From assembly GCA_029962745.1 (NCBI GenBank), contig CM057155.1:33620361-33684360 (forward strand): a DNA stretch of 64,000 nt, read 5' to 3'. The notes below the pieces were generated by a model. That model did not search any database. It saw only the letters and a program-made list of their open reading frames with translations, and was not told where the DNA came from. The translations under genes and the position numbers were made by a program. This DNA comes from Echinometra lucunter. Its lineage: Eukaryota; Echinodermata; Echinoidea; Camarodonta; Echinometridae. This document shows positions 35,310-47,341 of the stretch, piece after piece; positions within the stretch are counted from its first letter, which is position 1; each line of letters opens with the position of its first letter.

Positions 35310-38300
35310 ATGGGGTTGCATACAGTGCTAGACTATGAGAGAGAAGCCAAGGAGAAACTGAACAAAGAGGCATGGGAGTACTTCAACTATGGAAGGGAAC
35401 GAAAGTGGTGTTTTCATGATAGCATTCACGCATTTTCAAGGTACGTTTTTATACCATCTGCATGCATGCATATTGCAGAGTTATGGAAAGTGATTTTAAA
35501 AAGGGGGGTATAAGTGCATGCAAACAAAACAATCTATCATTTCTATGTTTCAAATATCATTTATTCATTGGCGTAGCCAGGAATTTTCAACGGGGGAGCG
35601 AAGCAACCGAGCGGGGAGGGGGGGGGGGGTATCCAGTAGGGAGATTTTTGAAAATTTGTGCAAAAAATGGCATCTTCTGCACACTAAAATTCAGTATTAG
35701 GGGTAACTTATATGAGAAGAGGCATATAGGGGGACCAAGGCGAGGGAACGAAGCGACTGAGTGGGGGGAGGTGTGGGAGGTTTTTTTTTTTTTAATTCGT
35801 TGTTGAAAATGGCATTTTCTGCACACTAAAATTCGGCATTAGGGGTAACTGAGGGGTAAAGTTTTACTTTCATTTCGCAGGGTTGGGGTAGGGTAAGTTA
35901 TGTGAATTGGACTCGATGGCCCCCTTGTGCCCCCCCCCCTTAGCTACCCCAGTGCCTTTATATGCACTTGCATCACTATATTTTTTGAGATCATGTCTTC
36001 CGATGTGAGCCGTCCTAAGTTTAGCAAACATCTGCATTTGACCTTATATAGTGTTGGTACAATTTGAAAAGATTGTACGCGCGGAGATCGAGCCTATAGG
36101 CAGAGAGGATGATGTTGCGGATGAAGTTGTGAAAGGGCCATCAACAGGAATTTCAATACTGAGTGTTCAGATTTTACACACTACCGTCACTATGCATGGC
36201 CGTACGCACGGGGAGGGGGGGGGGGTCAGGGGGCAGCTCCCCCATTTTTCTTTAAAAACAAACTTTTTTCATATTTTCTTACTTTTTTGATTGAAAATTT
36301 TCGATTTGAAATGCTTGCGCGCTGTAAAAGGCTGCCGGGCTAAAGCTGGGGTAATAATGTCCAAGTCCTTTGGAAGCGCATAGTGACGTTATATCATAAT
36401 GTGATATGCGCTATACAAGAACTGTTTAGTAGTATCATTATTATTATTTTTATCATTATTATCATTATTGTTATCATTATTATTATTATTATTATTATTA
36501 TCATCATTATCATTAAATTCCACCCAAAGTGTGCACCGGATCTTTCAATTTCAATTCTAAAAAGGCAAAAGCTCCCGCTCGGTCGATTCGCTCTCTCGCT
36601 TAACGCGTGCGTGTTTATGTTCTTGCCCCCCCCCCCCCTCCAAACAAACAAAAATCCTGCGTAAGGCTTTGACACCATGCAGTTGTGTAGTTTGTGTAAA
36701 ATAATGTTTTTCGGATCTACCAGGAAAACACTAAATACTTCGGGTTTAGTATCCTGAGTTGTTTGCGTTATGATTTCATTTTTGCAATCCTTCTTTGACA
36801 TACAATATACCAGATATCGGATCAGGAGCCGAGTACTTCAGGATGTTTCTGAACGTCGTCTAGAAACAACTGTTCTTGGTCAGTCTCTTCCACATCCTAT
36901 ATGTATATCTCCTACAGCATGCCACTTCTTTGCTCATCCCGATGGTGAAAAGGCAACAGCTAAAGGTAAGACTGTTTTTGCATCCAAAAATAGGTCACCA
37001 GATGTGTATATACGCCTGTATTATTGTTAAGAGCGATATTCATAAGACCTTCTGAAACTTTTTGAAACTTTTTAGAAATCTTTTCTGGATAAACATTGGC
37101 AATTTCTGGGGGAATCAGAATATTGAGCGCCTCCCCTTTTCGTCATGTGACTGCTTCGTCCAGCGCTACGTGATGCACGTCATGGTGTCTCTGTGTACGT
37201 GACTGTATAATGTACATATATGTATACTGTTGTATTTTCTCTTGTTACTAATAATATAGTTCTTAGGCTATTTCTTTGAGGTAGAACTTTCTTGATTGAA
37301 TCTTTAGGCGCAGAAGCAGCTAGGGCATTGATGGTTCTCTCTGCCGATGCATGCTGTTCAATAGAGGACGTTGCCATGGCAGCACCAGATGGTCTTCGCT
37401 GGATGAACATCTATCCTTTCACGGATCGCCATCTCACAGAATACACCATTCGAAAGGCAGAAAAGCTGGGGTTTAAAGGATTAGTTGTTACCGTAGATTC
37501 TCCAGTGGCTGGGATTGATGGAGCTTTGGATGAACTGTTAAGACAGGAACATGTCATCAACCATCCATCATATCGGTAAGTTGATAACAATGAAGATATT
37601 CATATAGCGCGCAACATAATTATCCATCCCAAATGTGCTCAATGCGCTCACAATGAATTATCATTAAACTACCCAGCAGTGCCAGGTACCCAGTTATACA
37701 CCTGGGTAGAGTGCAGCAAAGGTGGATTTAAATGTCTTGCTGAAGGACATGGATCCAGGCATCAGTTAGACCAGCTGCTGGTCGTTTTAAACTGTCACCA
37801 ATTCCCGAACATGCGTGCGCGCGCGCTGATGTGGTATCTCCACTGAACTAAAAATACGTTTCAGTGGGTATCCGTAGGCATATCTCCCACGAATTCACTT
37901 TCCCCGCGAATTCACCTTCCCCCCCCCCCCCCCAAAAAAAATGTGGGTCCGTACGTGAGCTTCATTTGTGTACATATATTTATATGGTCATGGTGTTGAT
38001 GTGTGAGCTCACGGATCACAGAAAACAGTCCAGGCAGTGCACTAGGCATCATCAGTGTGAATCGAACTCACGACCCTAAATGATTAAGAGCGCGCCCTCT
38101 TACCAACTTTGTCACAACACCTCCACATGATTGTTACACTGAACTAAAAAAAATTCTTAGTTCAGTGGTTTGTTAATGTTTTCGCTTACTCAAAAAAAAA
38201 AAAAAGAAAGAAAGATCAATTTAAAGTGCGTTCGAGTAATATTTACATTTATTTATGATTCGCGTTTTCTTTATGAAAATAAAGGTGGTCCCATTCAGAG

Positions 38301-41300
38301 CCAAAGTTTGATAGAGCGCATGGTAGAGTTTGATGGAGAGCGCTTCTAGTGAGGACTTAACTATCATGAATATGAACAGAGTAGAGTTGCATAAGGTTGC
38401 TAGTACTTCAGTAATGATATTGTTCATCCTACACACTTTCTTCTTGTTGTTTTTTTTCCTGTTGATTCGTGATCCCCTATCGCTAACCATAATTGTGTGT
38501 GTGTGTGTGCGCGCGCGGTCGAGGGTGTGTGTGTGACTGTGTGTGTGTATTTATTGAGGAATCAATACATCATACAATCTTTACCAAGCAGATATAAGTA
38601 ATAGCTTACACACACATACACACACACACACACACACAGCTGTACATCACTATACTACCGAGCACAACAATTGGACTTCTATTGTCCCCTGTCCTCTCAA
38701 GGCTGACGGAATAAACCCAAATCCTTTGTTTGACAACTGAGGACTATTGTTTACCAACCGAGGACTATTGTTCTCAGGAATTTTCTTTGTTCACTGTCCT
38801 CGCTTGCAAAGCTATACAAGTGCACACAGACACACACACACACAAATCAAATTACAATATCTACAGATGAGAAAAGAGTTAACAATAATTTTCATGTTCA
38901 TTCCTTCATGATACAATAAGCATGCCTCTCTATGAGGCTGACATCCCGTCGGCTCGTGCAGCCAAACAAGAGAACATCACAAAACACTTCGAATACGTTG
39001 ATCAGATGCAGTACAACCCGACAGCCACCTGGGAATACATCAGCTGGATCAAACAAATCACTTCCTTGCCAGTTATCTGCAAGGGCATATTAACAGGTAA
39101 GTATTCAAGGAAAATCAATGAACTGCATAATCAGTAAAAGGACGCACAATCTCTTTCGGCGAGGCGTTTAGAATGACTTTGATAATTGTTATTCAGAAAA
39201 TATAACTTATGTATATTAGGATTGGAATAAAAATAAAATTGTGAAATTAAAAGACATTACAAAAAGAAGAAAGTGCATTAGACGTTATTGATATATACAT
39301 TGCTACCGAATACTCTCTTATTTCCACGATGTCAACATGGTCAAATCGACTCGTAAACGGCGTCAGCTGGGAGTTAAAGCGACTCGTTTTCCTAGTTACT
39401 TTGACTCGGAATGTTTCTTTTTTCTACATGTACAGCTGAATCTGCTTCCGATGCTTCAAACGCAGGAGTTGATGGAATTCTTGTTTCAGCGCACGGTGGA
39501 AGACAGCTGGAAAGTTCTCCTGCCCCGGTACGTTTATTCTTGCTTTTTTTTTTATTTTATAGTCGCTGTTGTATATACCACTATCTAATTAAATACTCTA
39601 TAATTCTTTGATTGTGACCTTTTTAGTCTTTGAATCGGTTGGCTAGCGGCTTGTTTGAATTATGGATAGTTATCGTGAATAATTTTCTGCGAATTCTTTT
39701 GCTTCCTTATTAACTGACTAGGTTTAGTTGTTGTTTTTTTCTTAAATAACTATCTCATCTTCTTCGATCATTTCGGTCGGTTATAGGTCCGACTTAATAT
39801 ACTATTGCTATAGGTATTTTTGTTCTACCAGTATCTTGCTCAGACACAAAATTATGTGCAAATATATTAGCCGAAACATACATCAAATTTTAGTATTTTA
39901 TTTTGATGTGCGTTTGATCCATGTTTAATTGAATCTAAGATCGATGCGTTGGCCGAAGTGGTCGAGGCTGTCCGTGGTCGAGGAGTTGAGGTCTACATGG
40001 ACGGCGGTGTAAGGACAGGAACTGATGTCTTCAAGGCTCTTGGAAGAGGTGCGAGGGCAGTGTTCCTTGGCAGACCGATCCTGTGGGGACTTGCTTGCCA
40101 GGTATAACATGAACGTCAAACTTTCATAAAGCAGAGCATTCTCTCTTAGTGGAACACTCCATATTTCTTAGAATTGAATCAGGGACAACTCCAAAATTCG
40201 ATTAAAAATCGCAGTTTGATAGATTTAGAAATCAATTTTATTGAAGTTGTTCATAATTTTTCAATCTAATTTTGGATTTGTCTCCAACCACAGTTTCTGA
40301 GATTAATTTCTAATCTGGGAAATGTAGAGTGAAAGAAGAGGAAATACACTCATTGAAAGAGTCTTCTCTGGGGTAGTATCCTTTTACACTTGAATTCAAT
40401 GAAAAGTAGATCTTGCTATTTTAAACATGGTTTCCACCTAAAATGAATAGATCTCGATGATTCCATTTCCAGTCCAGTATATTCATACAGTACTTCGGGT
40501 ACTGTCTGAACCTAGGCCTACTAAAGACTAGTGAGAGTTTGAGATATCTCATTGACGGTGATGATTTGTACAGGTTTCTGTGGTAAGGGAGTGATGGAAA
40601 GCTAATCGCAGTTAAAAACTCTAGTTTTATTTTTTGACTGATGAATCCATTTTCTGCACTAACATGTTGCTTTTATTTCTTTTAATCGATAAGTCCACCA
40701 TAAATAATCTTATGAATGTATTGTCACTGAACTATTGACTGATATTTAATTTTGTTGAATAATAATTATGATGAAGCCATATATAATGTAGCAGATACAT
40801 CCCAACCAAATATTATATAAAGTTCATACATGAACACTGGAATTTAACAAACAACTTGAAAAGAAAGAGGGAACGGTGAATGTTACCATTCAATGTAGAG
40901 TACATATTTGTAATAGTGGCAGGAATTATGAGAAAATCTCGTCACCTTATGCAGGGTCCCGAGGGGGTTACGAGAATTCTTGAGATTCTTCGCGGCGAAC
41001 TTGATGCAGTTTTAGGATTGGCTGGTAAGAAATTATCTCCATGCACATTCATTTATTTTATAATACATGAACTGTAATATATGAACATACATATATATGA
41101 ATATATATATGAACTGTAATATATGAACATATTATGTATGAGCATATATAATACATGAACGAGGTAACAAAGTGACGCAATCCAGGAGCTAGTTATCCAG
41201 GGATAGTGTCCACCGGAGTGTTCGTCCAATGTATAGTAGTCCTTGAATCGTTAAGATCATGATTATGATGCAATTCAGTGACGCAGTGACAAAGTGACGC

Positions 41301-42017
41301 AGTCCTGGAGCTAGTTATCCAGGGATAGCGTCCACCGGAGTGTTCGTCCAATGTATAGTTGTCCTTGAATTGTTACGGTCATGATTATGATGCAATTCAA
41401 TTCTTGAATTGAAACTCATTTATTCCATTATTTTGATTGATAGAAAGATGGAATACTTGTTACGATATGATGATGATGATGATGATGATGATGATTCACA
41501 GCATTTGCATGGCGCCATCTGTTTAAAAAACTTTCAAAGAGGTAGACTCCTCCAGTAAAGTTAGCATTTTATCAATGTCTGATAACATATATCGTAACAG
41601 TAAATAACATTGCAGTATGAAAATACATTCAAACCGGCATAAGAATGACAATACTAAATTGCAAAGAAATGTCAGTTATTATGAACACCCATTTTAAATC
41701 TGAAAAGTCGTATTGATCAGTAAAATCCAGTAATTGAAAGGCTGTACGGATGGATACACCTGATGCACTATAAGAGTATTGGTAAACATGAAGATATACA
41801 CAGGACATTTTGGAGTTGCATTTTTGCAGTTATAATGTGCTCCACTATAAACAGTTAGAAGGTCACTGATTGTGAAATAGTACATTACTTTTGTTTTCTT
41901 TGTTTTGTTTGTTTGTTTGTTTGTTTTTGCTTAGGTTGCATATCGCCGAACGACATTCCATTCGGAACTGTGGTTCATGAATCCTATTACCATACCAACA
42001 GGGAAATATCCAGATGA
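35310..42017 (+). CDS. 2-hydroxyacid oxidase (HAO/glycolate oxidase family)
   Basis: FMN-dependent oxidases of this family convert 2-hydroxyacids to 2-oxoacids plus hydrogen peroxide, usually in peroxisomes. Eight exons, 35310-35440, 36814-36965, 37308-37575, 38921-39096, 39436-39527, 39940-40101, 40955-41024 and 41935-42017, join in frame to 377 residues. ATG 35310 follows an in-frame TGA by six codons. Conserved by alignment to human HAO1: Tyr24, Tyr130, Asp158 (TVDSP), Lys238, the catalytic pair His262 and Arg265 (SAHGGRQL), and the FMN phosphate loop [10 protein letters not shown] with GRPILWGLA. Changed: the substrate-binding Arg equivalent to human Arg167 is Asp165, the active-site Trp110 equivalent is Asp108, and the GANDE motif after Tyr24 is GRERK. 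The C-terminus ends EISR, not a standard peroxisomal SKL-type signal. Likely a divergent paralogue with altered or lost activity. Confidence 0.9.
35566..35954. mobile_element. hAT-like element of the GGCGTAGC family
   Basis: Ends CATTGGCGTAGCCAGG and CCTTAGCTACCCCAGTG. Flanks CATTTATT (35558-35565) and CCTTTATA (35955-35962) match at 6 of 8 positions, consistent with a decayed 8 bp duplication. Contains about two units of the repeat seen in 42892-43945. Lies in HAO intron 1. Confidence 0.65.
36198..36668. mobile_element. GGCCGTACGCA-type element with nested ATT repeat
   Basis: Starts GGCCGTACGCACGGGG and ends CCTGCGTAAGGC, an inverted pair. Internal motifs AGTGTGCACC...CTTTCAATTTCA and GCAAAAGC recur at 62935-62975. 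An ATT tract and the dispersed tail matching 29650-29745 interrupt it. Confidence 0.5.
37595..38135 (-). mobile_element. SINE-like sequence, possibly two pieces
   Basis: On the minus strand 38130-38040 has a tRNA-like head with the B-box-like GAGTTCGATTC. The part at 37660-37745 (CCCAGCAGTGCCAGGTACCC, CACCTGGGTAGAGTGCAG) matches the SINE body at 44465-44510. A poly-C run and other sequence lie between, so one interrupted copy or two adjacent copies are both possible. In HAO intron 3. Confidence 0.5.
38495..38640. repeat. GT and CA microsatellites, facing
   Basis: A GT tract (about 38495-38548) and a CA tract (about 38610-38638) lie as an inverted pair 60 bases apart. Confidence 0.85.
40160..40325. 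repeat. Dispersed fold-back repeat, copy 2 of 3
   Basis: TCCAAAATTCGATTAAAAAT and the inverse TCTAATTTTGGATTTGTC form the two arms. Same family as 5180-5400 and 52985-53125. In HAO intron 6. Confidence 0.65.
41171..41403. repeat. Tandem duplication, 122 bp unit, two copies
   Basis: AGTGACGCAATCCAGGAGCT at 41171 repeats at 41293 as AGTGACGCAGTCCTGGAGCT, and the two units stay nearly identical to TGATTATGATGCAATTCA. Located in HAO intron 7. A GAT microsatellite follows at 41468-41494. Confidence 0.9.
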
Positions 42018-42112
42018 ACAAACATTGACCAAGTATACAGCTATGCAAATTTAAGTGATCTGCACGGTCAGAGAGAGATATACTTAGTATAACGTCATTA
42101 CAACACTTATAG

Positions 42113-42345
42113 AAAAAAATTTACCAGTTCGAACCCTTTTATGTCCTGTATTTAGAACCTCCAGAAAAGTGAGTTCTGTAGAGGGTTCTTTATATTTTCA
42201 AGAACCCCAAAAAGTTCCTTGTACAACCAATAATGGTTCTAAAGACCCCTTTAGAACCCTTTAAAGAACCTTTATAGGCTGTTAATGGCTCCTTGAAGAA
42301 CCTTTAAAGAAAAGGTTCTAATCAGGACCATTTCTTCTAAGAGTG
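42113..42345. mobile_element. GAACC-rich miniature element, copy 1 of 2
   Basis: Aligns along its length with 57160-57405. Right end ACCATTTCTTCTAAGAGTG is the inverse of the TCTTAGAAAAAATGGT-like left end. The interior repeats AGAACC and GGTTCT blocks, including CAACCAATAATGGTTCTAAA in both copies. It follows the HAO stop and may be within its 3' untranslated region. Confidence 0.7.
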
Positions 42346-42891
42346 AAAAGAAACACGAGTTCTGAAATTCCCTTTAAGAACCGGGAAGTAAACGTTGTCC
42401 TGGATACACCATTGTTAATTCTCTCTGTGCACCCCTATATATCTCTTAATAGTCTATTCCCTTCTCCTTTGTTTTCTTTCTTCTTTCCCTTCCCTTCCGC
42501 TCATTTTCCCCTCTCCCCACGTCACTGCCTCTCTTCTCTATCATACATTGCTACATACATGCATATCTCTCTCTTTCTCCCTTCTCTCCCTCCGTGTTTC
42601 TTTTCTTTTCATGTGAACTCTTTAACTATTTTTCTCTCTTTCTAGTCTCCTTTCTTTTTATTTCCCCTCTATTCTTCATCTCCTTCCCTACCTCCTGGGA
42701 TATAAAACTTTTAAGTGCACCTGCATGCATATTTAAAGATTTGAATAATAATCATATCGAATTGAAAAAGGAAGAGTGCGCCACTGCTGTATATAGAGAC
42801 CAGTGAGGAATGCTTCGCAGATTTACACTGAAGAGATTCGTCTTTTGTGTGAAGGGGTAAATACAAGGTGCGATCTACAAAACATTCAGAG

Positions 42892-43945
42892 CACTGGCGT
42901 AGCTAAGAGGGGGGGGGGGGGGGTACGAGGGGCCATGCCCCCTCCCCCTCGTTGATCGGAGAGCAAAAAATAAATAAATAGATAAATAAATAAATTTTAA
43001 GAAATAAAACTTTCATCGAATCCACTTCACATAACTTACCCTACCCCTACCCTGTGAGATGAAAGTACAACGTAAATATGCCACTTCTCATATAAGTTAC
43101 CCCAATACTGAATTTTAGTGCGCAGAAAATGCCATTTTCATGCACGAATTGTAAAAAATATCCCTACCGTGGGAGGAGGATATCCCCTCCAGAACCCTCC
43201 CCCATCTCGGTCGCTTCAATCTCTCGCCTTGCCCCCCCCCCCCCCCATATGCCATTTCTCATATATTTCTCATATAAGTAATCCCTATTACTGAATTTTA
43301 TTGTGCACAAAATACCATTTCCCCGCACGAATTTTCAAAAATCTCAATATCGTGGGCTCCCCAACTCGGTCGCTTCGCTCCCTCGACTTAGCCCCCCCCC
43401 CCCCCCCCCCCCATATATGCCACTTCTCATATAAGTTGCCTCTAATACAGAATTTTAGTGTGCAGGGAATGCCATTTTCATGCACGAATTTTCAAAAATC
43501 TCCTTACCATTGGAGGGAGGATACCCCCCTCCCACACACTCCCCGGCTCGGTCGCTTCGCTCCCTCGCCTTGCCCCCCCCCCCCCATTTGCCACTTCTCA
43601 TATAAGTCATTCCTAATACTGAATTTTAGTGTGCAGAAAATGAAATTTTCAGCTCGAATTTTCAAAAATATCCCTATCGTAGGAGGGGGGAATACCACAC
43701 CCTCCCCCACTCGGTCGCTTCGCTCCCTCGTCTTGCCCCCCCCCCCCCCCATCTATATGCCACTCCTCATATAACTTGCCCCTAATACTGAATTTTAGTG
43801 TGCAGAAAAAGCCATTTTCATGCACGAATTTTCAAAAATCTCCCTATGGTATCCCCCCTCCCACACCCTACCCCCGCTCGGTCGCTTCGCTACTTCGCCT
43901 TGCCCCCCCCCCTCCCCCCGTTGAAAATTCCTGGCTACGCCAGTG
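42892..43945. mobile_element. hAT-like element filled with a tandem repeat
   Basis: Ends CACTGGCGTAGC and GCTACGCCAGTG are perfect inverses. Flanked by the perfect 8 bp duplication ATTCAGAG (42884-42891 and 43946-43953), as for hAT elements. The 1054 bp interior is mostly five to six direct units of about 170 bp, each with a C run, CCACTTCTCATATAAGT, GAATTTTAGTGTGCAG, CACGAATTTTCAAAAAT and TCGGTCGCTTCGCTCCCTCG. No transposase. The long open frames here come from the repeat. Confidence 0.9.
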
Positions 43946-44464
43946 ATTCAGAGAACTTAATTCTTTACCTTTTAGATATTCACACTTTAAGGGGTCTGTT
44001 CCTGTGCACATTAAAAGCTTCTGTATGAACGTTCAGTTTATGAGAGAAGGGGGCTGTTATAAAAACGTGAGGGCTCAAAAGGTTTATTTTGCAAACATGG
44101 GTAAGTGCGTGTTATGTCGATATGTGGAGAATAAACACAATGACCAGGGTGTGCTTTCCTTTTGTTAAAGGCGTCGGACAGTTCAAGCACCTCGAAGAGT
44201 TTGTGAAAATATCTTGAGACTAATTTTCATTTACATTTAAGCTTATATATTGGAGTCTTAGCATGTATTGAAAGCAAGGGAATGGCAATGATTCGTCTAA
44301 TGATCACATAATAATTTTGTACATAACCTCATTAAACGTGAAATAATATTCCCATATAAAAATGTGCGGTGAACTATGATGAATATTAATAATATTATAA
44401 TTGAGTTTCATTTACCCGGGGTAACCACATCAGTATATACTGCTCTTCCTGTAGGCCCTTCAGT

Positions 44465-44645
44465 TATCATTACCCCAGCAATGCCAGGTACCTATTATAT
44501 ACCCCTTGGTAGAGACTGGCACGGCACATTGTGAGTAAAATACCTTGCCAAGTATATAAGCATGCACCAGGCGAGGATCGAACCCAGAACCTCTCGTATG
44601 GGAGGCTAGAACCTTCACCACTATGCCACAGTGCTTGCACATATA
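44465..44645 (-). mobile_element. tRNA-derived SINE
   Basis: On the minus strand the head shows an A box (TGGCATAGTGG, about 44618-44628) and a B box (GGGTTCGATCC, about 44576-44586) at normal tRNA-like spacing. The body contains the CAGCAATGCCAGGTACC motif shared with 37660. Upstream lies an ATT/ATC microsatellite. Confidence 0.75.
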
Positions 44646-44658
44646 TTTCATATGGGAA

Positions 44659-44718
44659 CTAATTGTTATCACTATTATCATTATTATTATTATTATCATT
44701 ATGATCATCATCATCATC

Positions 44719-44778
<60 letters not shown>

Positions 44779-44895
44779 ATCATCATCATCATCATCATCA
44801 ATCATCATCGTTAGTATTATTATCATTAATGTTTTTATTATTATTATCATCATCATCGTCATCATCATCATCATCATCATCATCATTATTATCAA
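44659..44895. repeat. ATT and ATC microsatellite
   Basis: About 235 bases of interrupted ATT/ATC triplets. Frames over it read poly-Ile, poly-Tyr/His or poly-Asp/Asn and are artefacts. Confidence 0.95.
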
Positions 44896-45040
44896 CATGT
44901 CCCCCTTCCCCGGTGAACATTGTACATGTAATTGTTCTCCATAAATATTATTACATTGTAAGTTCTTATTTGTCTTAATATGTACATGATTGAATTTTAT
45001 GTTCAGACTGAAATGGAAATAAATGTAATCAAGTGAATTA
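44896..45040 (+). mobile_element. LINE 3' end
   Basis: T-rich sequence ending GACTGAAATGGAAATAAATG, similar in layout to 30975-31167. No coding remains. Confidence 0.4.
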
Positions 45041-45674
45041 TTGGTGTTGTTGTTATTGATATTTTTATGATAAACGTAGACAGTCATCCTCATATAAAGA
45101 ATAGCTCATCTGTTCATCACATTATTCTCTCATCAAAGTCTTAGAATGATAGCAAGAAATTTTTTTTCGTTTGTCATAACTGTGGTAAGATTATATTTAC
45201 TATAATGGTAAAATTCACCAAATAACATTAATGTAATTCAAAATTGCTAAAATACATCACATTAGAAAAGAAAACGTCGCTGTGGATTGATCATTGCTAC
45301 AAATATTAATTTTGCAGAAACCAAGACCTATACGTCAAACAGTCAGATAATTACACCAAATGTTGATACTGCGTAGATAAAGACTATCATTTTGTTCTGC
45401 ATAAGTTAATGTGTCTATCTTACATTTTATCTAATTGCTTTTATTCATAAGTTCATTTATTTGATTACATAGAGTAATTACTTCATACAGGCTCAGCGAT
45501 AGTTTTGAGATTATGCATAACATAGATAACTTATGTGTATATTCTTCACCTTTATAATACAATGATACTGCACAATAATGTGTTTTGACAATAACATTCT
45601 CATCAATGAACGATTCGAACTTTAATCTAATTGATATTCAGTCATATTCTTTCCAATGGATTTTGATATGTTAA

Positions 45675-46412
45675 TCCATTCGTGACAGGAATTATTTCAT
45701 ACCTTATTTGATCAGTTTTTTTCTTCCCACTAGCAGCAGTATTATTATTCTTTTGTTGTTACATTTTGGGGGGGGGGGGGGACAATTAGAATGGGAAGGC
45801 AGACCTTTGGGGTGATTTTCGTTATTCCGAACGTTCGTTATTCCGAAAGTTTGTTATTCCGAAGGTTCGTTATTCTGAAACACGCAAATTGCGTATACCT
45901 AGATGTTCGATGGTCCGAAAATGAAATAAGGTTCATTAGTCCGAAAATAACGAACGAACTAACGAACCTTATTTCATTTCGGACTTACGAACCTTCGGAT
46001 TAACGAACCCCCTTTTTTTTTTCATTTTCGGACTAACGAACCCGCGGAAAAACGAAACTTCGGACTAACAAACCTTCGGAATAAACGAACCTTCGGAATA
46101 AATGAACCTTCAGAATAACGAACCTTCGGAATAACGAACTGTAACCGTGATTTTGAAAATTCCACTGGGTTGAAAATTTAAGGATTTCTAGTTATTATTT
46201 TCCTTTAACTGTTTAAGAAAACTCAGTATCAACGGCAAAAATAATGACGCAACCACAATGGGCAGAGTATTACGTAGAAGTTTGTGCTTTCTCCTCATGT
46301 ATTAGGTATCATTTAAGCAGGGAAATCCTAACTTACATTTCCCTGATTTAAGGCTCTTCATCAGAAATTACTGGGCCAAACCACACAATGTGGACCCTCT
46401 TTTACGCGTGGA
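45675..46412. mobile_element. piggyBac-like miniature element, copy 3, with nested insertion
   Basis: Flanked by TTAA at 45671-45674 and 46413-46416. The left end TCCATTCGTGACAGG and the outer sequence align with 15279-15666. The middle is displaced by a 327 bp fold-back element at 45820-46146. Confidence 0.75.
45820..46146. mobile_element. Nested fold-back element of TTCGTTATTCCGAA repeats
   Basis: The left part repeats GTTCGTTATTCCGAA; the right part repeats TTCGGAATAACGAAC, its inverse. Between them are AT-rich GTCCGAAAATAACGAAC variants. GTGATTTT flanks both sides (45812-45819 and 46147-46154), consistent with an 8 bp target duplication in the host element's GGTGATTTT. Confidence 0.75.
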
Positions 46413-46416
46413 TTAA

Positions 46417-47341
46417 TATTGATCCCATCTGTCAATTCTCCAGATATAATAAGGTCGAAACTTTTGATTGCTTGCTGAGCACTATTTAATTATTGAGAAA
46501 CTAACGTCAACAAGCTACATGAATATTTTTATTTACATACACGAATACTGGTAAAATACGTATAATTTGTTGATTACGAATGCAATATATTTAGTAATTT
46601 GTTAATCGCAACTAACAAAAGGTGATAAGCAGGTAAGACTTATTTGACACAATATACCGACATCGTTTAGCGATCTCACGACTACATTCAGTTTAAACAC
46701 TACATGTTCGAAGTATATACATTTTGGCAAGCTTTGGAAATATTTACATATCAAACTCCATGCAATAACATTTCTGCTTTAATCTTACTGAAGATGAAAT
46801 ATCAAAGACATAATTTAATATCGATTAAAAATTTCCTTTTTAAGTGTTTGGTAGCAATATGATGTAAAACTAAAACACCTAACTTGAAGATTTTAAGTAT
46901 TTCTGTTAAAGCACGCCGGATATGCCAGAACCCCATATGTTTAGAATCATTTAGCATTTTTCTTAAGATATTCCTATACCATGAACAACCAGCCAAATGA
47001 CAGGTGCCTTCCTTTTTGATCATCACATATGCACACTTTGCTTGATCATCTCTCCCTTGTAATCTAAACCTTTCATTCTTATTCTTTTATAAATTGTTCT
47101 GTAAGTAATAACGACATGGAAGATATATACAAGCATTTTCTGACGATATATGACGGTATGTCAGTTTAAGCGGTAATAAAATTGACAATTATTCTGTCTC
47201 ATATAACATGTGTAAATAAAACAAAGCATCTTGTAGCGTGATAATGCACCATTCCCATGCCATCCATTCTGTTTATATCAGAAATGAAACGAAATTCCAT
47301 AATTTTTAGCTCGTCATTTAGCTGTTAACTATAAATCGCAA
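46417..47341. other. Presumed 3' flank of the minus-strand gene at 47342
   Basis: AT-rich, no protein-like frame and no bounded repeat found. It should contain the 3' untranslated region of the unknown gene. Confidence 0.35.

Noticed and set aside
36051..36290. 79-codon plus-strand frame that begins protein-like ([16 protein letters not shown])
   Set aside because: Only about 40 plausible codons before it enters a G-rich element; no clear splice sites; not in frame with the HAO exons around it.
43301..43774. 157-codon plus-strand open frame with repeated HFSYK motifs
   Set aside because: Product of the roughly 170 bp tandem units inside the hAT-like element.
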